A DNA stretch of 64,000 nt, taken from the NCBI GenBank assembly GCA_049324835.1, contig JBMOMT010000024.1, positions 51,569-115,568 of the forward strand. The letters are read 5' to 3'. Source of the DNA: JBMOMT01 sp049324835. GTDB lineage: Bacteria; Chloroflexota; Anaerolineae; CAYNKW01. This document shows, piece by piece, positions 58,401-64,000 of this stretch (position 1 is its first letter; each line of letters begins with the position of its first letter). The notes under the pieces are model-generated. The model was not told the DNA's origin and did no database searches. It worked only from the letters and a program-made list of their open reading frames with translations. The translations under genes and the position numbers were made by a program.

Positions 58401-58828
58401 GCCTCATCCTGGATACCGACCATTGCGTCGCCATCTTGCGCGGGCGGTTGGATGTGGGCGTGCACGTGGGGCCAACGGCCCCCTTGTTCGTCACTGCCAT
58501 CACGGTGAGTGAATTGGTTTACGGCGCCCACAAATCCAATCGGTCTGAGCATCACCTGGCGCAGGTAGATTTGTTGCTCGATGGTGTGAGCGTGCTCCCC
58601 TTCGACAGGGAGGCGGCATGGTATTGTGGTCAACTGAAGGATACCCTTCGTCGGGCAGGCGCGCCTCTCTCTGAACCGGATTTACAAATTGCCAGCCTTG
58701 CGTTGTGCCATACCCTGCCGCTGGCGACCCACAACCAGCGCCATTTTGCCCGTGTGCCGGGCCTGTCGTTGGTGGATTGGCTGGCCCCAAAGACCTCCGA
58801 GGTTTCCCAAACCTCGGAGGTCTTTTAG
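58397..58828 (+). CDS. PIN-domain toxin (VapC-like ribonuclease)
   Basis: This 143-residue PIN nuclease has its acidic metal-binding residues in LILDTDHCVAILRG (Asp6), ITVSELVYGA (Glu) and LSEPDLQIASLAL (Asp), and the ATHNQRHFARVPGL ending typical of VapC. Such toxins cleave RNA, often tRNA, and are held by the antitoxin encoded just upstream. The start is GTG overlapping the antitoxin stop. The last ~12 codons (PKTSEVSQTSEVF) coincide with a perfect terminator hairpin, so the protein end is set by the terminator. Confidence 0.88.
   Translation: MSLILDTDHCVAILRGRLDVGVHVGPTAPLFVTAITVSELVYGAHKSNRSEHHLAQVDLLLDGVSVLPFDREAAWYCGQLKDTLRRAGAPLSEPDLQIASLALCHTLPLATHNQRHFARVPGLSLVDWLAPKTSEVSQTSEVF
58789..58825. 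terminator. 17-bp perfect hairpin terminator shared by convergent genes
   Basis: AAAGACCTCCGAGGTTT (58789-58805) and AAACCTCGGAGGTCTTT (58809-58825) pair perfectly around a three-base loop, with A/T-runs at both ends. It serves both the VapC gene (whose last codons and stop lie in it) and the minus-strand kinase gene, whose stop overlaps by four bases. Confidence 0.85.
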
Positions 58829-60675
58829 GGCGAGCGGGCGCAGCGAAAGCCCAACTCATTGCCGGCATCGGATGGCTCGGCGCGGTCGCGGTAGGCAGCG
58901 CGGACGTCACCCTGAGCGTTGCTCCACGAGCCGCCATGACCAGCCCGCCAATTACCTGAATCCGGTCCCTGGGGGTTACTGGCCGGCGAGACGGCATAGT
59001 AATCGGGGGCGTACCAATCGGCCACCCACTCCCATACGTTACCGGCCATATCGAGCGCGCCGAAGGGGCTGGCTCCCCCTGGATAACTGCCTACCGGCGC
59101 CGTGTCGGCGTGGCCGTCATCCCAATTCCCATCTTGCCAATCGAGCGTGCAGTTGACGTCGCAAAAGTTGATCAGGCTGCCGTCGAAATCGTTGCCCCAG
59201 GGATAGAGGTATTTGTCTGTGCCTCGCGCCGCCTTTTCCCACTCGGCCTCGCTGGGCAGCCGCGCCCCGGCCCAGGCGCAGTAGGCCCCGGCCTGATTCC
59301 AGTCCACGTAAACCACCGGATAGTCGTCGAACTCGGGGTTGCCGTAATAACTGTTGCGGCTGTACGATGTGGATTCATACGGCGGGCTGCACGCGCCGTC
59401 GTCTACGCAGCGCCGGTATTGCCCGTTGGTCACTTCGGTGCGGTCTATCCAAAAGGCATCCAGAGTGATCTCGTGCTGAGGCTTTTCGTCGCTTTTGGCG
59501 GCTGGATCGTTATCGTCGCTGCCCATCCAAAAGGCGCCGGCCGGCACGTAGACCATCACTGCGCCGTCCTTGTCTCGGGACTGCGTGGCGCCCGCTTCTG
59601 GGGCGGGTGTGCTCCCCAGCCTCGTGGCGGCGGCCACCAGCACCAGCACCAGCACGCCCGCAGCGGCCCAGCCCCAGGCAGGAAAGCGCTTGCGGGCGGG
59701 TTGAATCTCTGGCGGGTATTGGGCTTCTGTTGCCTGCACCCTGGGGGCAGGGCTGGTTTTACCCTCCACCGTGGGTTCAGCAAGCGGCGGCTGGCCTTCT
59801 TTTTCCACTCTCTGCGCCATGGCTGTGGTTTTCTCCTGTACTTGCGCCCGGCGCAGCGCCTCGACCAGGGCCATCGCCGTGGGGTAGCGCTCTGCCGGCG
59901 CTTTGGCCAGCGCCTGGAGCAGCACGCGCGCCACGTCTTCCGCCAGGCCCTCACGGATGCTCTGAGGATCCGGCGGCGGCTTTTGCATGTGGGCCACCAG
60001 CGTGGAGGGCGTGCTGCCGGGAAAGGGCACACGCCCGGCCAGCATCTGGTAAGCCACCACCCCCAGCGCGTAACGGTCGGTGGCCGGGCCGATCTCACTC
60101 CTGCGGTCCGGGTCGGCCTGCTCGGGGGCCATGTACTCCGGCGAGCCCAGGATGGTGCCGATGGAGGTGAGGCTCTCGCTGCTTTCCATGGCCTTGACCA
60201 GGCCAAAGTCCATCAGCGTGACGCGGAGGCCGCGCTCTGTTTCCTGGAGCATGATGTTGCTCGGTTTGATATCGCGATGGATCACCCCCTGACGGTGGGC
60301 ATAGTCGAGCGCGTCGGCGATTGGTTCCAGGATGGACAGCGCGCGCTCCAGGGACATCGCACCCTCGGCCTGGAGCGTCTGGGCCAGCGTGCGCCCCGGC
60401 AGGTAGGTCATGGCCAGGTAGAGCTGGCCGTCCGCTTCGCCCACCTCGTAGACGGTGACGATGTGGGGGTGATCCAGGCTGGCGGTGGTTTGTGCTTCGC
60501 GGCGGAAGCGCTGGGCAAAGGTGGGGTCCCAGGTGAGGTGTGCGGCCAGCACCTTGAGGGCCACCACACGCTCGAGGTCGGGATCGCGGGCCTGGTAGAC
60601 CAGGGCAAAGCCACCGCGCCCAAGCTCTTTGAGGATGTCGTATTTACCGATCGTTTTTAGAGGCTGGATGCTCAT
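58825..60675 (-). CDS. Ser/Thr protein kinase fused to FGE-sulfatase domain
   Basis: This 616-residue protein has an N-terminal Hanks-type kinase (~10-270): GRGGFALVY, catalytic Lys in VVALKVLA, HRDIKPSN, DFGLV and SPEYMAPEQ. A linker leads to one transmembrane helix (AWGWAAAGVLVLVLVAAATRL, ~332-355) and an extracytoplasmic FGE-sulfatase/formylglycine-generating-type domain (VYVPAGAFWMGSDDNDP, EVTNGQYRRC, LPSEAEWEKAARG, GNVWEWVADWY, GGSWSN). The order fits a membrane kinase with an outside sensor or effector domain. ATG 60675 follows GGGGGAG; the frame extends to 60879 through the promoter and is not used. Confidence 0.9.
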   Translation of the reverse strand: MSIQPLKTIGKYDILKELGRGGFALVYQARDPDLERVVALKVLAAHLTWDPTFAQRFRREAQTTASLDHPHIVTVYEVGEADGQLYLAMTYLPGRTLAQTLQAEGAMSLERALSILEPIADALDYAHRQGVIHRDIKPSNIMLQETERGLRVTLMDFGLVKAMESSESLTSIGTILGSPEYMAPEQADPDRRSEIGPATDRYALGVVAYQMLAGRVPFPGSTPSTLVAHMQKPPPDPQSIREGLAEDVARVLLQALAKAPAERYPTAMALVEALRRAQVQEKTTAMAQRVEKEGQPPLAEPTVEGKTSPAPRVQATEAQYPPEIQPARKRFPAWGWAAAGVLVLVLVAAATRLGSTPAPEAGATQSRDKDGAVMVYVPAGAFWMGSDDNDPAAKSDEKPQHEITLDAFWIDRTEVTNGQYRRCVDDGACSPPYESTSYSRNSYYGNPEFDDYPVVYVDWNQAGAYCAWAGARLPSEAEWEKAARGTDKYLYPWGNDFDGSLINFCDVNCTLDWQDGNWDDGHADTAPVGSYPGGASPFGALDMAGNVWEWVADWYAPDYYAVSPASNPQGPDSGNWRAGHGGSWSNAQGDVRAAYRDRAEPSDAGNELGFRCARSP

Positions 60676-60745
60676 AACTCCCCCCGGAGGCAAAACCCGG
60701 CTCAGGCACAGAGGCCGTCGGCAGCAGCAGACATAAGGCGTCATT

Positions 60746-60774
60746 ATTATAACACAGAACGCCTTTCCTGTGAA
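60746..60774 (-). promoter_or_regulatory. Promoter of the kinase-FGE gene
   Basis: TTCACA (60774-60769) and TATAAT (60751-60746) are 17 bases apart on the minus strand. The -35 lies in a direct repeat whose second copy (60903-60927) lacks a matching -10. Confidence 0.6.
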
Positions 60775-60927
60775 GATACCCGGCCGTTTCAGCCAAAAGG
60801 TGCGACGCACTTGTTCACGTGGTTTCAGTGGCTTCACGACGCAATTTTTATGCCGCAACAGGCGGTCTCGTTGCGTCAAGTGCGTTGCACCTGAGTGGTT
60901 ACAACACAGAACGCCTTTCCTGTGAAG

Positions 60928-61031
60928 GTAACCGTTCAGATGGGGGTCGATTTTACCGCCGAGAACGCCGAGATTTCAGGTGACGGTCACCTCCAAGGTG
61001 ACCGTCACCTGATGACCACCTGAACGGTTAC
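60928..61031. mobile_element. Miniature inverted-repeat element, copy E, with 8-bp target duplication
   Basis: It starts GTAACCGTTCAG and ends CTGAACGGTTAC, perfect 12-bp termini. An internal 16-bp palindrome (CAGGTGACGGTCACCT, 60977-60992 and 60996-61011) forms the core. Octamers CTGTGAAG flank it at 60920-60927 and 61032-61039. At 104 bp it is the shortest copy, with termini related to but distinct from copies B-D. Confidence 0.85.
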
Positions 61032-61051
61032 CTGTGAAGATACCCGGCCGT

Positions 61052-61080
61052 TTGCTCTGCCCCGTTTCGCGTGCTATAAT
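61052..61080 (+). promoter_or_regulatory. Promoter of the LysM-M23 gene
   Basis: TTGCTC (61052-61057) and TATAAT (61075-61080) are spaced by 17 bases. Transcription should start near 61087, a few bases before miniature element C. Confidence 0.7.
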
Positions 61081-61091
61081 GCTCTTGCCGT

Positions 61092-61224
61092 GTAACTGCT
61101 CAGCCTACCCTCCCGCAGGCTAAAATCTGGCCGGCTGGACCCGGCAAGTCTGCAAATTGTAGCAGTACAAGGCGGCACGGCATGCCGTGCCCCTACAAGA
61201 GCCTGCGGGAGGGTGAGCAGTCAC
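61092..61224. mobile_element. Miniature inverted-repeat element, copy C, with 8-bp target duplication
   Basis: It begins GTAACTGCTCAG and ends GAGCAGTCAC. The arms at 61093-61121 and 61200-61221 pair, with the same GGCATGCCGTGCCCCTACA core as copy B. Octamers CTTGCCGT flank it at 61084-61091 and 61225-61232. It was inserted between a promoter and the gene at 61269, so it forms most of the leader RNA. Confidence 0.87.
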
Positions 61225-61268
61225 CTTGCCGTGAAGGGGTTATTTTCAGAGGATCACGAGGAGCTCCC

Positions 61269-62690
61269 ATGCGGGCATCGATTCTTCGCCTCATCGCCAG
61301 GTCACTGATCGCCATTCTGCTGGTCGGTGTGAACCCATCCAGGGTTGTGGCTGCGCCGCCGTTTCAGGGCCAGACGGAGCACGTCGTCCAGCCAGGCGAG
61401 ACGTTGTTCCGCATCGCTCAGGCCTACGGCGTCACGGTGGATGACATCGTGGCCGCCAACGGTCTGCCAGACCGCGACGTCATCCACGTCGGTCAGCGCC
61501 TGCTCATCCCGATCACCACTGCCGCGCCTGGGGTGACCGTTTCTCCTCTGCCGGAGCATTCCACGCGTTACGTGGTCCAACTGGGCGATACGCTTTTTCT
61601 CATCGCCCAACGCTACGGCACCACCGTCGAGGCCATCGCCCAGGCCAACGGCATCGTGAACCCCAATCTCATCGTGGTCGGTCAGTCGCTGGAACTATCC
61701 ACCCGGCCGCAATCGTCTGTGGCACAAACTACCGTGCACGTCGTGTTGCCGGGCGAGACGCTGGCGCGCATCGCGTTGCGCTACGGCACCACCGCCTGGG
61801 CCATCGCCCAGGCCAACGGCTTGAGCAATCCCAACCTGATCCACGTCGGCCAGCGATTGACCATTCCCGGTCTGGATCAGGTGGCTCTGCTCGCGCCGTT
61901 TACCGGGCTGTTGTTGGAGCCGACAGCCGTCACTCAAGGCCAGACGGTGGTCGTCCACGTGAGCGCCGACCGCGAGGTGTCGCTCAGCGGCAGTTTCGAC
62001 GGTCGGCTGGTGCGTTTCGTGGGCAATGACGGCGCCTATTGGGCGCTCATCGGCGTTCACGCCATGGCGCAGCCGGGCCTCTATCCGCTCGAACTGGCCG
62101 CTGTGGATGCGGCCGGCAACATCACGCGCATCACCCAGGGGTTGCAAGTGAGCGCTGGCCAGTACCCCACCGATTACATCACCTTGCCGCCCGGCAAAGG
62201 CGACCTGCTGGACCCGGTTCTGTTGCAACAGGAACAGGAAAAACTGACCGCCGTTTTCGGCGGTTATCGGGGCGAAAAGCTGTGGCAGGGCCTCTTGCAG
62301 GCGCCGGTCGAGAATCCACGCATCACCTCGTCCTTTGGCTCGCGCCGCTCGTACGACGGCGGTCCGGCGACGAGTTATCACGCCGGCGTCGATTTCGGCG
62401 GTGCGGAGGGCACGCCGGTCTACGCTCCGGCGGCGGGCGTGGTCGTTCTGGCAGAGCCGTTGACCGTGCGCGGCAACGCCGTGATCGTGGATCACGGTCT
62501 GGGGGTGTTCACCGGCTACTGGCACCTTGCCGGCATGGCCGTCGAGGTCGGGCAGTCGGTTGTGCCCGGTTCACTCTTGGGTTACATCGGCAACACGGGC
62601 CTATCGACAGGCGCACATTTGCACTGGGAGCTACGGATCGGCAACATTGCGGTGGATCCGATGCAATGGACGGAGCAGGCGTTTCCGTGA
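61269..62690 (+). CDS. LysM-repeat M23 family metallopeptidase
   Basis: This 473-residue exported protein has a signal peptide and three LysM peptidoglycan-binding repeats (EHVVQPGETLFRIAQAYGVTV, TRYVVQLGDTLFLIAQRYGTTV, VHVVLPGETLARIALRYGTTA), then a middle beta domain. The M23 endopeptidase domain has zinc ligands in HAGVDFGG and HLHWELR (~380-470). It cleaves peptidoglycan cross-links. ATG 61269 follows GAGGAG; the longer frame from 61182 is encoded by repeat element C. The pfkA gene follows after 13 bases. Confidence 0.92.
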   Translation: MRASILRLIARSLIAILLVGVNPSRVVAAPPFQGQTEHVVQPGETLFRIAQAYGVTVDDIVAANGLPDRDVIHVGQRLLIPITTAAPGVTVSPLPEHSTRYVVQLGDTLFLIAQRYGTTVEAIAQANGIVNPNLIVVGQSLELSTRPQSSVAQTTVHVVLPGETLARIALRYGTTAWAIAQANGLSNPNLIHVGQRLTIPGLDQVALLAPFTGLLLEPTAVTQGQTVVVHVSADREVSLSGSFDGRLVRFVGNDGAYWALIGVHAMAQPGLYPLELAAVDAAGNITRITQGLQVSAGQYPTDYITLPPGKGDLLDPVLLQQEQEKLTAVFGGYRGEKLWQGLLQAPVENPRITSSFGSRRSYDGGPATSYHAGVDFGGAEGTPVYAPAAGVVVLAEPLTVRGNAVIVDHGLGVFTGYWHLAGMAVEVGQSVVPGSLLGYIGNTGLSTGAHLHWELRIGNIAVDPMQWTEQAFP

Positions 62691-62703
62691 GAGGAGAGAG
62701 CAC

Positions 62704-63801
62704 ATGGACGATACGATCCAACGAATTGGGCTGCTCACCGGCGGCGGCGATTGTCCTGGCCTCAACGCCGTCATTCGAGCAGCGGTCAAGACGGCGATCA
62801 ACGTCTACGGCTGGCAGGTGCTGGGCATCGAGGACGGTTTTGAGGGCCTGATTTTGCCGGATCGTGTGCGCGAGCTGACGCTGGCCGACGTGCGGGGGCT
62901 GCTGGTGCGCGGCGGCACGGTGCTGGGCACGTCGAATCGGGCCAATCCCTTTGCCTACAAAGTGCAAAAGAAGGATGGCCGCATCGTCGAGCGTGACGTT
63001 TCCGGCGAGGTGGTCTCGCGGGTGCGTGAGCTGCGCCTCGATGCGTTGATCGTCATCGGGGGCGATGGTTCGTTGACCATCGGCTACGAGTTTTTCAAAC
63101 GCGGCGTGCCGGTGGTGGGCGTGCCCAAGACGATCGATAACGACCTGGCCGGCACCGACATCACCTTTGGTTTTGACACCGCCCTGGTCACCGCTACCGA
63201 GGCGCTTGACAAGCTGCACACCACCGCCGAAAGCCACCATCGTATCATGATCGTCGAGATCATGGGCCGCGATGCGGGCTGGCTGGCGCTGCGCAGCGGC
63301 CTGGCCAGCGGGGCAGATGTCATCCTTATCCCAGAGATTCCTTTCGATCTGGCGCGCGTCGAGGAAAAGATCGAACAACGCGACCGGGCCGGCAGCAAGT
63401 TCAGCATCATCGTCGTCGCCGAGGGGGCCAGGCCGGTCGGTGGGCAGCAGCTTTACCGCGAGACGCGCGATCCGTTGGCCGGAAAACGGTTGGGCGGCAT
63501 CGGTCAGTGGCTGGCCGACGAGCTGGCCAGGGTCGTGGAGCACGAGATCCGCGTCACGGTGCTGGGGCACGTGCAGCGCGGCGGCACGCCCAGCCCATTC
63601 GACCGCATCCTCTCGACGCGCTTTGGCGCGGCGGCGGTGCGGGCCGTGGCCGGGCGGAAATTCGGCCACATGGTGGCCCTGCGCAGCACCGAGATCATCA
63701 CCATTCCGCTGCAGGAGGCGATCCACGAGCTGCGTCTGGTGCCGCTCGACAGCGATTTGCTGGTCACAGCGCGGGGGCTGGGCATCTGCCTGGGGAATTG
63801 A
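62704..63801 (+). CDS. pfkA: 6-phosphofructokinase
   Basis: This 365-residue enzyme phosphorylates fructose 6-phosphate. It has GLLTGGGDCPGLNAVIRA, IGGDGSLTIGYEF, PKTIDNDLAGTD (with catalytic Asp) and IVEIMGRDAGWLAL. The Gly in GGDGS favours ATP as phosphoryl donor, while Lys in PKTIDND is shared with PPi-dependent enzymes. This is a combination known from ATP enzymes of the group III/long type. GAGAGGAGAGA precedes ATG 62704. The gene is probably co-transcribed with the M23 peptidase gene. Confidence 0.93.
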   Translation: MDDTIQRIGLLTGGGDCPGLNAVIRAAVKTAINVYGWQVLGIEDGFEGLILPDRVRELTLADVRGLLVRGGTVLGTSNRANPFAYKVQKKDGRIVERDVSGEVVSRVRELRLDALIVIGGDGSLTIGYEFFKRGVPVVGVPKTIDNDLAGTDITFGFDTALVTATEALDKLHTTAESHHRIMIVEIMGRDAGWLALRSGLASGADVILIPEIPFDLARVEEKIEQRDRAGSKFSIIVVAEGARPVGGQQLYRETRDPLAGKRLGGIGQWLADELARVVEHEIRVTVLGHVQRGGTPSPFDRILSTRFGAAAVRAVAGRKFGHMVALRSTEIITIPLQEAIHELRLVPLDSDLLVTARGLGICLGN

Positions 63802-63830
63802 GGCAAGAGGGCAGTCAGAAGAGGATAAGC

Positions 63831-63870
63831 GCCTTGCGAAGGCTCAGAAGCCTTCGCAAGGCTTTGTTTT
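63831..63870 (+). terminator. Terminator after pfkA
   Basis: GCCTTGCGAAGGC (63831-63843) and GCCTTCGCAAGGC (63850-63862) form a 13-bp stem followed by TTTGTTTT. The stem core matches the hairpin at 37458-37490. Confidence 0.88.
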
Positions 63871-63873
63871 ACC

Positions 63874-64000
63874 GTAACCGTTCAGTCAGTGTCATTCTGA
63901 GCACCCGAAGAGGCTCGCAGAGCCTCGAAGGGTGCGAAGAATCTCATTCTCGCCTTGCCGGAACGGGATTCTTTGCTCGCTCTGCTCGCTCAGAATGACA
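63874..64000. mobile_element. Miniature inverted-repeat element, copy F (runs off the window end)
   Basis: The left terminus GTAACCGTTCAG (63874-63885) is identical to that of copy E. The interior is the dispersed palindrome GTCATTCTGAGC with GGATTCTTTGCTCG and GCTCAGAATGACA. The right terminus lies beyond base 64000, so the element is cut by the window. The octamer preceding it is GTTTTACC (63866-63873). Confidence 0.65.

Larger units (their letters stand above)
60676..61268. other. 593-base non-coding region of nested repeats and two promoters
   Basis: No gene is seen. The region holds the kinase promoter, a 25-bp direct repeat (60751-60775 and 60903-60927), and a 16-base imperfect inverted repeat (AGGTGCGACGCACTTG at 60798-60813 and CAAGTGCGTTGCACCT at 60877-60892). 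Miniature element E (60928-61031), the M23-gene promoter (61052-61080) and miniature element C (61092-61224) follow. Confidence 0.8.

Noticed and set aside
59110..60660. 516-codon plus-strand frame opposite the kinase-FGE gene
   Set aside because: Kinase and FGE motifs on the minus strand are unambiguous.
61084..61233. 9-bp target duplication for element C
   Set aside because: The ninth base is G, which is the conserved first base of the element in all intact copies; 8 bp fits copies B, C, D and E alike.
61182..61268. Upstream extension of the LysM-M23 gene
   Set aside because: These codons are encoded by repeat element C and its flank, ahead of the signal peptide and ribosome site.
1..64000. 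rRNA and tRNA genes
   Set aside because: No tRNA-like cloverleaf or rRNA-like stretch was recognised by eye; a covariance-model scan would be the decisive check.

Overview
The window is GC-rich, densely coded bacterial DNA. Several traits fit a Chloroflexota bacterium of the Anaerolineae/Caldilineae type. A secreted protein ends in a YLPIVLRD-like tail, adenylate-cyclase/AAA/TPR and kinase/FGE giant proteins are abundant, and there are menaquinone-type prenyltransferases, a fused I/D chelatase, an ADP-forming acyl-CoA synthetase and GTCATTCTGAGC-type palindromic repeats. This placement is inference, because no rRNA or tRNA gene is present.

Layout. 1-4842: branched-chain amino acid type ABC operon (livG, livF, livH, livM), interrupted between livG and livF by a four-helix-bundle gene flanked by inverted 9-bp-period repeats. 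4950-6410: sphingosine-1-phosphate-lyase-like PLP enzyme. 6437-9947: zinc module (Fur/Zur-type regulator, znuA, znuC, znuB) with matching inverted-repeat operators before the regulator and znuA. 9952-10815: nitroreductase. 16344 down to 10834 (minus): probable nickel module with a Fur/Nur-type regulator, CooT-like protein, His-tailed small protein, nikA-, nikB- and nikC-like genes, and a methyltransferase. 20251 down to 16430 (minus): tightly overlapping genes for ferredoxin-NADP reductase, cobalamin adenosyltransferase and two ferritin-like proteins, then a glycosyltransferase. 21333 down to 20404: ECF sigma and anti-sigma. 21486-27158: TetR-controlled acyl-CoA cluster. 27299-36079: ferredoxin, ROK kinase, ComM, MenA, an ABC importer of the SsuABC/ThiXYZ class, and a fused ATPase/VWA chelatase. 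36546-54029: UbiA prenyltransferase, a secreted C25-like protease with a hexapeptide repeat, a tandem-cyclase/AAA/TPR regulator with an adenosine-specific kinase, truD, and an operon of secreted caspase, TPR-CHAT protease and unknown protein. 54243-63801: response regulator, butyrate kinase, PQQ-propeller protein, VapBC pair, Ser/Thr kinase-FGE fusion, LysM-M23 endopeptidase and 6-phosphofructokinase.

Two signals stand out. The first is a family of non-coding miniature elements, about 105-155 bp long. Their termini are GTAACTGCTCA or GTAACCGTTCAG, and four copies carry perfect 8-bp target duplications all beginning with CT. One copy lies between a promoter and its gene, one in a terminator T-tract, and one upstream of the kinase gene; a further copy runs off the window end. 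The second is the caspase + TPR-CHAT + unknown-protein operon, which has its own strong promoter inside the end of truD and a 17-bp perfect hairpin in its leader. A C25-like protease lies about 6 kb before it, so three clan-CD-type peptidases fall within 16 kb.

Many housekeeping-like promoters can be read directly (TTGACA or TTGCCC/TTGCTC, N17, TATAAT), several with an operator palindrome at the start site. They were used to choose starts where the longest reading frame is misleading.
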